Assembly (NCBI RefSeq): GCF_006636205.1
Contig: NZ_VIGB01000003.1
Span: 1,178,001 to 1,242,000, forward strand
Direction: 5' to 3'
Length of the DNA: 64,000 bases
Source of the DNA: Kitasatospora acidiphila
GTDB lineage: Bacteria; Actinomycetota; Actinomycetes; Streptomycetales; Streptomycetaceae
Below the pieces are notes generated by a model, which was given only the letters and a program-made list of their open reading frames with translations, ran no database searches and was not told where the DNA came from. The translations under genes were made by a program, and so were the position numbers. Positions within the stretch are counted from its first letter, which is position 1. Every line of letters begins with the position of its first letter. This document shows positions 1 through 10,100 of this stretch, piece by piece.

Positions 1-1
1 C

Positions 2-727
2 TACTTCGCTGACTGGTTCCACGGCCTGTCCGTCTACACGGAAGCGAAGCTGGACCAGAACGGTGAAGCGGAGGCCGTCAATCCGGGTATCGACCCGCGG
101 GGCATGGAACGTGCAAAGTCTGTCTTCATCCATGCCGCCTCCCCGATCCTGGAGTCCGAGTTCTACGCTCCGTCGCGAAAGCTCCTTTTCCGCTACGGAC
201 AGGAGGCTCAGCTATGCCTGGACCGGTTCGATCGGTCCCGAGAGGTCACTCTGGAGCTGAAGCGGGCACTGAGCGAGCTCGAAGAGTCACAAGCGTTCGC
301 TCCCCGAACCGCCGCCTACCTCGACTACATCGACACCATGCACTTCAGCGAGTTCGAGCACCTGGTGGCCGACCTGCTCGACCGCGATGGCTACCGTGTC
401 ACTCAGCGCGGTGGTAAGGCTGGGGACCACGGCATGGATGTGATTGCTCTCGGCGAGTTGGGGCAACCCGTCGTCGTCCAGGTGAAGCACTCCGAGGGCG
501 GCAACGGCAAGGTTGATGAGGGGGTAATCCGGGACATCGCGGGGGCATCGCGAGTCATGCACCCGTCCTCAATCGCTATGGTGGTGACGAATCGTCACAT
601 CACACAGCCGGCGCGGGATTGGGCGGCGAGGGAGAACGCATTCGTGCACCTGGTCGACCGTAAGAAGCTGCAGCGATGGGCAGAGGACGGGTTGCCGCTC
701 GCTGCAGTACTCGAGGACGGCCGGTGA
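2..727 (+). CDS. Mrr-like restriction endonuclease, 5' end outside window
   Basis: The frame is open to the left edge of the window, so the N-terminus is missing; the first visible ATG (104) is internal. The C-terminal 110 residues carry an Mrr-type PD-(D/E)XK nuclease core: an FEHLVADLL helix, then GDHGMDVIA with the metal-binding Asp, then VVVQVKH with the Q-x-K of this family, followed by a helix and VVTNR strand. Mrr-type enzymes cut modified or foreign DNA in the cytoplasm. It is followed within 40 bp by a second nuclease-like gene and faces the methyltransferase/helicase operon, which fits a defence island. The fold call is firm; the substrate is unknown. Confidence 0.75.
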   Translation, partial: YFADWFHGLSVYTEAKLDQNGEAEAVNPGIDPRGMERAKSVFIHAASPILESEFYAPSRKLLFRYGQEAQLCLDRFDRSREVTLELKRALSELEESQAFAPRTAAYLDYIDTMHFSEFEHLVADLLDRDGYRVTQRGGKAGDHGMDVIALGELGQPVVVQVKHSEGGNGKVDEGVIRDIAGASRVMHPSSIAMVVTNRHITQPARDWAARENAFVHLVDRKKLQRWAEDGLPLAAVLEDGR

Positions 728-763
728 CCCGGACACTGTCTTGGCAGTGTGCGGGGGTTGACC

Positions 764-1822
764 ATGGTTAAGGGTGCCGTACTGCAGGGGTACCTCCTGG
801 AGGAGGCGCTTGCCTGGCTCCTACGCTCCTCCGGCTATCGCCTGCTGGTGCATGCGAGCCAGGATCCCGATGAACTGGTGACCGACGGGAACACACTTCG
901 GGTCCGGGGCCGGGGTGCGCTGCACCAAGTGGACGCGTTGGGGGAATTCGCTTTCACGCCGGCCTTCTCGATGCCCGTGCGGCTCTTCCTGGAAGCGAAG
1001 TTCAAGCAGGATCGTTGCGGACTGGAGATCGTTCGCAACGCTCACGGTGTGCTGCATGACGTCAACGAGAACTTCATGACACACGCCGGCAGGAGACCAC
1101 GGCAGCGGTACCACTACGCGTACGCCCTGTTCTCGACCAGTGGGTTCACGCCGGATGCTCAGAAGTACGCCGTGGCCCACCAGATCTCGCTGGTAGACAT
1201 GTCGGGTGCCTCATTCGCCTGGCTGCTGGGAACGATCGGCACGACGGCCTGGACCCTGGAGCAGGCACAGGGCGGTCTCGGGAAGTCGGCGACGTTCCCG
1301 GTGACGTGGTTGCGCACCGAACTGCGCAAGAGGCTGGGGACCTGGACCGCGTCTCCGAGCTTGCTGTCGTCGGCGGTGCCGACGGACGACAGGTTCCGAA
1401 AAGAGGCCGCGGCGGTGATCGCTGACTTCGCTGACGCGCTGCGGCGAAACGGCGGTGCCGAGCTGCTACTGGGCTTCCCTTCAGCGCCGTTCATCCTGCC
1501 GCTGGCTGTCAACAATCACCTGGCATTCACCTCGTACGCGGACGCCCAGCCGGACCATGCAGTACGAATCCGGCGACGGGGCAGCGGCGGGTCGGCGGAG
1601 TGGACCTTGTCACCGCTTGGCCAAGAGGGTGCCTACGAGCTCGCTTTCAAGCTGCCGGAGCAGGTGGAGGAGTGGATCAGCGACGTCGAGGAGAAGGAGC
1701 GACGGCGCACCGTGGAGGTGAAGGAGCAGTTCCTTTCCACGATCACGATCTACCGGATGAACGGCGGTGGCGTGCGGGCATACCAGCTGCGCTACGAGCC
1801 CAGTTCCCTCTCGCGTTCCTGA
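764..1822 (+). CDS. PD-(D/E)XK nuclease-like protein, uncharacterised
   Basis: A 352-aa protein starting at ATG 764 behind a GGGGG site; an upstream GTG at 749 is possible. The first 160 residues look like a second Mrr-type fold: HQVDALGEFAF with a candidate metal-binding Asp, then LFLEAKF with the E-x-K pair, then a helix ending GVLHDVN and a strand near YAYALFSTS. The C-terminal 190 residues are unrecognised; they contain a beta-rich segment that could bind DNA or sense a ligand. It is probably co-transcribed with the preceding nuclease gene (36 bp gap). Function beyond a nuclease fold is inference. Confidence 0.55.
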   Translation: MVKGAVLQGYLLEEALAWLLRSSGYRLLVHASQDPDELVTDGNTLRVRGRGALHQVDALGEFAFTPAFSMPVRLFLEAKFKQDRCGLEIVRNAHGVLHDVNENFMTHAGRRPRQRYHYAYALFSTSGFTPDAQKYAVAHQISLVDMSGASFAWLLGTIGTTAWTLEQAQGGLGKSATFPVTWLRTELRKRLGTWTASPSLLSSAVPTDDRFRKEAAAVIADFADALRRNGGAELLLGFPSAPFILPLAVNNHLAFTSYADAQPDHAVRIRRRGSGGSAEWTLSPLGQEGAYELAFKLPEQVEEWISDVEEKERRRTVEVKEQFLSTITIYRMNGGGVRAYQLRYEPSSLSRS

Positions 1823-1836
1823 GCTGGCGAAGCATA

Positions 1837-1870
1837 GTGGTCGGCCTCCCCGCTCGAGGAGGCCGACCAC
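1837..1870. terminator. Bidirectional intrinsic terminator
   Basis: A perfect 13-bp inverted repeat (GTGGTCGGCCTCC at 1837-1849 and its complement at 1858-1870) with an 8-nt loop lies between two convergent genes, 15 bp after the nuclease stop and 4 bp before the UvrD stop. It lacks a long T-tract, as is usual in actinomycetes. Confidence 0.85.
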
Positions 1871-1874
1871 GGTG

Positions 1875-4190
1875 TCAGACCGGCAGATAGGGGCTGGGCT
1901 TGCCGTGCCAGCTGATGTTCAGTGCATCGCGGGCCCGGGTGGTGGCCACGAATAGCAGGGACCGGGCCTTTCGCTGCTCGCGCTCATAGCGCGGCGGGTC
2001 TTCGGTGCGGTACCGGTCGATGACGTGGGTGCGGGGAATGATGCCATCGCTGGCGGCCACGATAGCGAGACGCTGGTACTCAAGGCCCTTGAAGCGGTGC
2101 ATAGTGCCGACGTGGACCTCGCCATCGCCCTTGGGGCCTTCCTTCGTGAGCTCAGCGCACGTGATGCCGGCCTTGGTCTCCAGGTAGTACATGGCCTGGT
2201 TGACCAGGTCACGGTCGGCGACGCAGACGGCGATGTGACCGCTCGGATCCCTAGGCGATCCGTTCTCGTCCGTGGAGAGCTCCGCACGCCATGCAGTCAG
2301 GGTGGCAGCGAGGCCGGCGAGTTCGTCGTCCCAGCTGATATAGGGCGTGAAGGTGGGAGCAGGACCATGGAGGACGGAGCGGTAGCCGGCGAGGTTGTCG
2401 GCGCCGTCGTCCAGGTCGTCGTAGCTGACCTTCTGACCGGGCGCGCTGGGGTCGACCACACGGAGGGCCTCGGTGAGGATCTCCTTAGTGGTGCGGTAGC
2501 TGAGGGTCAAGCGGGAAGACCGGCCCCGGATGTGGATGCCGAGGGCGCTGAGGGCGACCTGGTGATCGTAGATGCGCTGGTGGGTGTCCCCCGCGATGAA
2601 CATGTCGTTGGGAAGCTTCGGGTCGACCATGGCCCGGAGCATCTTCCAATGCGCAGGGCTGAGGTCCTGGGCCTCGTCGACGATGATGTGCCGGTAGCGG
2701 TAGTTGATGTAGCGCATGCCGGAGCTGTTGTCGCGGTGGATGAGGTCCTTGCCGCCGACTTCCTCCTTGTACTCGCTCCGGGCCTTGATCTTCGCTGCGC
2801 GTTCCATCTCGAACCGGGCTGCACGCTCGGAGACCTGTCCCCAGGTTTCCACACCGAGCTTGTCGAGTCGGGCGGTGAACTGCTCGAGGAGCTTCCAGAT
2901 GTGGTTGCGCTCCGGCCGGGTGAGCGAGCGACCCCGGCCCGCCCTGCGAGCCTGGAAGTAGGCGGAGCGGGTGGGAACGGACTGCCCGAGGATGACCTGC
3001 TCCCACTCCTCGATGAGGAACTCGGGCTCCCAGCGGTGGTCGCCGAGTTCGGCGAGGAGCTGCCGCATCTCGTTCAGTGCCACGTGGTCGTAGACACGCT
3101 GGCGGCCACGACCGGGGGCGGTGTTCTCGCCCATCACCCTGGCGGCGAGCTGGTCGATGTGAGCGATTTCGACGCGAGCGAGAAGCTCGGGTTCGACCAG
3201 GGAGGCCAAGCGCAGACGCAGGTCAGTGGTGAGGTTCTTGGTGAACGTGGTCAGCAGGATCGCCTTGTTGTTGCCGGGCGGCAGCTGCTCGGCGAGGTAC
3301 TTGACCCGGTGCAGGGCGACGATGGTCTTGCCGGTGCCGGGACCGCCTGAGACCCGGGCAGGACCGTTGTTGTGGCGGCGGACGATCCGTTCCTGGGTGG
3401 GGTGGAGGAACACCTTCCAGGCGCGGAAGTCGCCTTGGTCGATGGCAGCCTGAACGTCGTCATCGACGGCAGTGACCTTAGTACGGATCAAGGCCGCGGC
3501 GAAGTCGCCGAGATCGGGTTCTTGGCCGAGCTCGACGGGCTGGGTGATCTCCTGGCGGACCTCATCGATGGACATGCCGGCGGCGAGACCGTAGAGGACG
3601 TCCTTGGACAGCAGAGGGGCACCCTCAAGGAGCTGGTCCAGCTCTGCACTGTCGGTGACGGCGAGGGCCAGTTCGACCAGCTGGTCGGCAACGCCCAACT
3701 CGCGCAGCTGATCAGCGCTGTACGCGGCCAAGAGCGCTGCCTGGACCGGGAGAGGTCCCTGCGGCTCCGGCTCGGCTTCGGTGCGGGTTACGGCCTGGTC
3801 CGGCTCGGCCGGCGTGAGGGTGATGCCGGCGCGGCGGAGAGCACTGTCACCAACGACAGCGAGGTCGACGAACTCGATCTCGCCGGTGACGCGGTTGACG
3901 GCGACCTGGAGTTCTTCGTAGACGTCCTTGCGATGCCGGACGGCGATGACCAGCCAGCTCTCGGTACCGTCGGCGTCGACCCCGGTCGGTGTCAGCAGGG
4001 CGCGGTAGGAGTCGTTGACCCGTGCGGACCAGATACGGGAATCGCCCTTGAGCTTCTTCTTCTTGAGGCCGGGCTGGTCCGGCTTGTTCCGGAAGACGTG
4101 GCAGAAGTCGTAGAACTGGGCCTTGACCGAGCGGTCGAGCTTGTACAGCTCCTGTTCGGCCTTGCGGTACAGGCTGAGCCGGGCGGTCAT
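1875..4190 (-). CDS. RelE-like domain fused to UvrD/Rep helicase
   Basis: A 771-aa protein. Residues 1-100 resemble the RelE/ParE toxin fold: LYRKAEQELYKLD, a basic KKKKLKG turn, WSARVNDSYRALL and a late VRHRKDVYE strand. A linker of about 160 residues leads to a superfamily 1 helicase: Walker A GGPGTGKT (about 282), DEAQD (about 505), the GDTHQRIYD motif, SYRTT, and a C-terminal VATTRARD. Start is ATG 4190, which overlaps the stop of the upstream helicase gene as ATGA, so translation is coupled. A longer reading from 4250 would be mostly shadow of the upstream gene. As the last gene of the operon it occupies the place of drmC in class 1 DISARM but is unrelated in sequence. Whether the RelE part still cleaves mRNA is unknown. 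Confidence 0.85.
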   Translation of the reverse strand: MTARLSLYRKAEQELYKLDRSVKAQFYDFCHVFRNKPDQPGLKKKKLKGDSRIWSARVNDSYRALLTPTGVDADGTESWLVIAVRHRKDVYEELQVAVNRVTGEIEFVDLAVVGDSALRRAGITLTPAEPDQAVTRTEAEPEPQGPLPVQAALLAAYSADQLRELGVADQLVELALAVTDSAELDQLLEGAPLLSKDVLYGLAAGMSIDEVRQEITQPVELGQEPDLGDFAAALIRTKVTAVDDDVQAAIDQGDFRAWKVFLHPTQERIVRRHNNGPARVSGGPGTGKTIVALHRVKYLAEQLPPGNNKAILLTTFTKNLTTDLRLRLASLVEPELLARVEIAHIDQLAARVMGENTAPGRGRQRVYDHVALNEMRQLLAELGDHRWEPEFLIEEWEQVILGQSVPTRSAYFQARRAGRGRSLTRPERNHIWKLLEQFTARLDKLGVETWGQVSERAARFEMERAAKIKARSEYKEEVGGKDLIHRDNSSGMRYINYRYRHIIVDEAQDLSPAHWKMLRAMVDPKLPNDMFIAGDTHQRIYDHQVALSALGIHIRGRSSRLTLSYRTTKEILTEALRVVDPSAPGQKVSYDDLDDGADNLAGYRSVLHGPAPTFTPYISWDDELAGLAATLTAWRAELSTDENGSPRDPSGHIAVCVADRDLVNQAMYYLETKAGITCAELTKEGPKGDGEVHVGTMHRFKGLEYQRLAIVAASDGIIPRTHVIDRYRTEDPPRYEREQRKARSLLFVATTRARDALNISWHGKPSPYLPV

Positions 4191-7100
4191 CGGGTGGTGC
4201 CTTCCGTGTCGGGGAGCTGGTCGAGCAGGTCGTCGAGGTGGTCGAGCCACGCGGCGGCGGTCCGGACCGTCCAGCCATCCTGGGCGTAGGCCGCGTCGCG
4301 TCGCTGGGCCTCGATGTCGTTGTCGCCGTGGTGGGCGGCAACGACGACGATCTTGACGTCCGGAGTCTGCCAGGCGAAGTCGGCAGGCCAGAGACTCAGC
4401 CCGAGTTCGTATCCGAAGACCGGAGCCCGCTTGCCGCGTTCGGCGAGCGTCTCGGCGAGGCGGAGCAGATCTGGTGCTTCCTCAGCGTCCTCGCGGAGGA
4501 TCTCCAAGATGTCCTCGTCCCAGGCAGCGTCTCGGATGATCTTCCTGAGGCTGGCCTCCAGCGGCGAGTCCGTACTCGGGGTCGAGGCGGCACTCGGTCG
4601 GGCGGACTCGGGCACGGGAGCCGATGCGGGGGCGAGTGCCGCAGTGAGCGAGTCGAGTTCGCCCAGACCGCCGCACACGGCGAGGACCTCGACCTCGAAG
4701 TCTTCGGCGCTGCTGGCCGCGAGCTGGACGCCGTCACCGCCGGCGAGGGACAGGAACTGGGTGATGTTGGTCCAGTACAGCCAGGACCGCCACCGCAGCT
4801 TGTGCTCGTCGGTGTCCAGGACGGCGTCGCTGTCGTCAAGGACTGCCAGGGCGGTCCACCGCAGTTCGTCGGGGTTGGCGGCGTCCAGGGCAAACACGAT
4901 CGGCAGACCGTGCTCGTCCTGGGTGCTGAAGACGTGGACGGGGCCGATGCCACCGGCATCGGCTGTGATCGGCTTGTCCTGCCCCCGGCCGGCTCCGAGG
5001 GAAGCGAGCTGCTCACGGAGCGCGGCTACGAGCTCGCTCCGTCTTCCAGTCGCGACCACGGCGGTCGTGGCAGGGACAGCGGTGAGACCAGTGACCAGGG
5101 CACGGGCTCTGCGCGCCCACCGGGTGGCATCTGGATCCCGGAGGTACGCGATGAGGGTGTCGATCGGGTTCACGAAGACGGCTTCGCCAAAGTGCGCCCG
5201 GTGGCCCCCATACTGCTCGTAGGCAGCCCTGGCCTGCTCCTGGGCAGTGCCGCGGTAAGGCGGCCAGACAGGCCGGGCGCGCCCCTGACGCTGCTCGAAC
5301 AACTCGACGTCGGCCCAGGTGACCTGGAAGACGATCTTGCCGTCGGCGCGGAGCCGAGTGCGCTGGGCCGCGTTCTTGGCGATGAGGTTGTGCTCGCCGC
5401 TGGCGTGGAAGCGGAAGCCCTCCGTGTAGACGTGCACGTTCTGCGCCGGACCACCGACGCGACTGAAGGTGAAGTCCGTGCGGGTGCCCCCCAGTCGGCG
5501 CTGAGCGGTGAGCCGCCAGTGCATCACGTCCGAGCCGTCGGTGAACCGCAGGTGCCCGCTGGCATGGCCGTCCTCGTCCAGCGACGCGTCGCCAGTGTCC
5601 TTCACCCAGCCCCGAAGGGCAGTCAGGAAGCGGGCCTCAAGGTCGGATTCGACCTGGGCGTCCAGCCCGACCAGGCCAGTGTGCTCCACGTCGCTGATGT
5701 CCCAGCCGTCCTCACCGTCCTCCTTGAAGAGCAGCGACTTCAGCATGCTGAGCGCGGCCTGCCGGGAGACGACGTCCTGGAACTGCTCGGGGGTGTAGCG
5801 GTGCAGGCAACGGTGGCAGGCTCGCCGCTGCTCCTCAGCGCAGGGACACGCCTCCAGCTGTTCGTACGCCCGAAGGAGGGTGTCCCGGAACGCTTGGCGG
5901 TCGGTGAGCCGGTCCAGGTAGCCGGTACCTCCGGGGAGCGAATCGAACAGCACCAGGAACCAACGGCGCTCGCCGCTGCCGTTGTCCGGCATGGAGGCCA
6001 CCGTGGTGTCCAGGTGCTGCGGGTCGCCGCCGAAGTGCAGGTCCACACCCAGCCGCAGAGCGGCCCGGAAAGAGTGCACCCGTGCGTCCACATCCGCCGT
6101 CGCGGCCGGGATGAGGATCCGGAGCGCCTCGGTCTGCAACTGGTGGGCGAGCAGCACCCGCTCCTGCGTGACGCCCTCCTTCTTGCCGCGGCGCAGCGGG
6201 CACCACGGGCGGTGGTGCTTGAGCTCCGGGGAGCGGGCCGCAGCCGATTCCAGGGCATCGGTGTCGTGGTCGAAAACGGGTCGCCCGTCTGCGGTCGCGG
6301 CTCCGCAGGCCGTGCACACATGGAACGGGTTCAACCGGACCAGATGGCCGGCGAAGTCGTCACGGGCGGGAGCGTCGTAGCGGACCGGCCCGACGTTGAT
6401 CCGGCGGATCACGGCCGTGCGGCAAAAGTCCACGCCGAAGGTCTCGCGGTCGTGCCGCCAGGATCCCGGTGCGATGCTCTCGACAGGGATGTCCACCGCG
6501 TCAACGACGGTGTACGAGCGGCGCTCGCGGTCGTCCTTGTCGTCGCGGATCCGGGCGTCCTCGCGCTTGTCCCGCGACGTCACGGTGGCCGGTTCGACCA
6601 CCTGGAACAGGCAGGAGCCGTCGTCGGCAATCTGGCTCGTCTTGCACCGGGGGCACGACGAACGGTCGTTGGTAGCGTCCTCGGTGCGCACGTACCCGCA
6701 GCCCGGGCACACCCGCCAGGTGTGCCACTCCTGGCGTCCACCCGTGGACAGTTCCAGCCCCGTGACCTCATGGCGGTAGCCGTTGACGTAGAAGGTGTTG
6801 CCCGGCGCCAGTTCCTGGATCGCGTAGCGGCGTGGCCGCTCGTAGGAGAGGGTCTCGGACGTGAAGACGGTCTTGCCCGTCTTCGGGTCGATACCGTCCT
6901 CTCCGTACAGGGTCGCCGACAGCGTGGTCGAGGAGTCGATCAGGGCGTAGTTGGGTAGTAGTCCCAGGTCGCACAGGGCGCTCTGTGCCGAGGTGTCGCC
7001 CAGGTGGAGCAGCTGCCGGCCCACTCCGCGGCGCTCGGCGTCCAACTCGGCCTTCTGGCGAGCCTGGTCGGGATCGCTGTCGTGCAGCTCGCCGTGGGCT

Positions 7101-10100
7101 TCGTCGATCTCGCGCAGGCGCCCCCGCAGGGCTTCCTCGGCGCGGCGCCACTCGTGCTCCGCCTTCTCCACGGCGCTGCGCAGGCCGTGGCTCGCGTATG
7201 CCTTCAGGTCCTCCTGGGTCTGCTCGCTGACACCGGTCGGGAAGAGCCGCAGGAACCCCTTGGCCAGTTCCTCGCCCTGGTCGAGGGCCAGCTCTACGAG
7301 GTCGGCCAGATAGCCGGACGGGCCGAACAGGCGTGGCGCCTTGTGCGGCAGCGCGCGCAGCACGATGCCATCCGCCCGGACGAGACGGCCTGCTGCGGCA
7401 AGGTCCAGCAGGTGCGCCAAGTACTGGCGCCGCAGGATCTCGACGGCCGACAGGTAGCACCCGGGCGGCACGATCGTGCCGGCGATCAGGTCCTTCGGCC
7501 GCTCAAGGAAGTACAGGTCGCGGCGCCGCCGGTCCGGGATAGTCAGCAGGAACGCGTTGCCGGTGCGGCGGCCGGCGCGGCCGACCTGCTGCGCATACGA
7601 GGCAGGACGGCGCGGCAGTGCGGCAAGCACGACGGCGGACAGGTCGCCGATGTCGATACCCATCTCGAGCGTCGGCGTGCAGGACAGCACGTTGGGGTCC
7701 TTGAACCCGCCACCGCGCTTGAAAGCTTCCTCCACCCGCTCCCGCTGATGGCGCGTCAGCATGCCGGTGTGCTCGGCAGTGACCACCTGGTAGGTGCCCG
7801 CGCCGAGGTACAGCCGCCGGTAGTAGTCCTGCCGGTAGTCGCGGTCACGGTGGTGTATCCCCAGGCCCTCGGGCCGGTCGCCGGCCACCAGGTGGCCCTT
7901 TCGGCAGCGGTAGGAGGGACACGGCTGATCGTGCCACTGGTCAAGCAGCGACGGGTGGACCGTCTGCTCCCAGAAACACACCGGACACCGCACGTACGAG
8001 ACCCGCACCTGGTCGTCGTCCAGCAGCCTGGCCTCGATGTTGCCGGGCTTGAGTCCGTACACCCGCACCGAGGTGTCGTTCGGGGTGCGCACCGATAGCA
8101 GCCCCATCGAGGCTAGTTCGGGCAGTAGCCGGCTCCACAGCTCGGGCGCCAGCTCGCGTGGCAGTCCGAGGCACCGGCGCACCCACCGCTCGTACCAGGA
8201 CAGTCGGCCGGTAGCGAAGTCGAACTCGCTGCCGTTCTTGGCCTGTCCGAGCAGGAAGACGGGGGCGGCGATCCCCCTCGGGAACGCCCGCATGCCCGGA
8301 GCCCGCTTGCCCCAGACGAAGTACCGGCTGGTGCCTGCCTCGTCGATGTACTTGTCCAGCCACTGGTGCGCGACCGCACCGCGCGTGCGCAGCCGCTCCA
8401 GGAAGATCCGCACGAACGCCAGGTACCGGACATCGTCCTGCACCACCAGCGGCAGCCCGTCCCGCACGCACTCCTCGTGCAGTCGCTTGACCAGCGCGAT
8501 CACGGCCGCCGGGTCGTCGATGCGCACCTGAGCGGCAGCCGTGCGGGTCAGCTCCAACGTACGGCCGTTGCGGGACCTGAAGCCGAACTCCATCAGCGCC
8601 TCGAACGCCAGTCGCTGCCCGATCAGCCGCCACGTCTTCAGGTCTCCACCGCGGCCCTGGCCGGACAGGAGCCGGTCCACGCCTTTGAAGCCGTGCAGGT
8701 CCGGCGGCACCACCGCTGAGAGGGTGTCCTTGTCCGTCGTGGCGGTGACGACGTTGGCGATCAGATCGTTCAGTGCGGTCGGCTCGTCGTGCCGCAAGTG
8801 GTCGGCGAGGAGCGCACGGAGCGAGAAGGTGTACGAGCGGTTGGCGACGAACCCGGCCCGGTGCGCGGCATCCTGCACCGAGTCGTTGAACATCAGCGTC
8901 TTGTCCTCGTGCAGCTCCTCGTCGAGCTCTCCGCCCGTGAACAGCTGCGTGATCGACGCCGCGGCCATCGCGGCAGCACCCGTACCGAGGTAGCGGATCG
9001 CGTTGCGCTCACCGCACGCCGGGCACCAGTCCTCCTTGGCTGCGGTGTTCGCCGTCTCCCCGAAGTTCACGAGGACGAACGCCGAGTCACGGGCCGTCAG
9101 CCGGGGCTCCTTGGTCTCCCGGTCGTAGTCGTTCAGCGGATCGGGCAGTCGCAGCCGCTTGCGGGTGCCGTCCAGCACCATCAGCACGCCGCCGGCGCCT
9201 TGGGACGCGGCCGAGCCCGCCTTGCCGCTGGCCGCCGTGAGCGGCGCGGCACCCGAACCCTCCCGGGCTTGCTGCTCCGTCGCGGTGATCAGGTTCCGCA
9301 CCCGCGCCTTGTCCTGGCCAAGTGACGCCCGCCTGATCTTGTACGTGTCGAACTGAACGTCGTGGTCGTCGCTCTCAGGAGAGAACACCGCCCAGCCCGA
9401 CCGCCCGCAGTCACGGCAGTAGATCGCCGGCAGGAACAGGTTCGCGCTCTGCCCCGAGGTCGCGGTCGTCACCGGCGCTGTACGCCCACCGTCGGCCGCG
9501 CTCGCGTCGGCCATGCCGGCCGCGTCCCAGCGGAACTCCGCCTTCGGCCACGGCAGCACCCCACGCAGCAGCCGCGACACCGAACGCGCCCACTGATGAA
9601 CCTCAACATGGACGAAGGGCCGGGGCTCCGCCGGGGAGGATTCCGGATCCCGAGCGTACGAGAGCAGCGCGACGAACCGCGCGAGCGCCTCGGCCGCCTT
9701 CTCGGGCTGCCGCGCCACGGCCTCGGACCAACCGGCTGCGCCGGCCCGCCACATCACGTCCAGCACCTCGGCGCTGGTCTTCACCCCGCCGCCGAGGGCC
9801 TGCATCACCGCACGGGTGAACAGATGCCGCCTGAGGTTCCCGCCGAGCGCGAACGGGTCGAGATCCCGGACGTCCGTCACCTTCTCGATCAGATCCAGCA
9901 GCGCCTCGTCGCCGGTGGCCGGATCAGGCAGTGCCAGCAGCTCGTCGGGGGTCGGCATCGGCTGCATGGTCACTTTGCCGAGGGGGATGAACTCCTCGAC
10001 CGTGAGCCGGTTCTCCCCCACGATGGAGTCCTTCGTGAACTCCGTGCCGAAGACGTGGGAGGCCACCTCCAACAGCTGTGCCGTGCCGTCCTCGCCCGTG

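Noticed and set aside
4238..6958. A 906-codon open frame on the plus strand opposite the giant helicase
   Set aside because: GC-rich antisense frames stay open by codon bias; its translation is low-complexity Val/Gly/Arg/Asp-rich without motifs, while the opposite strand carries clear helicase and DUF1998 motifs.
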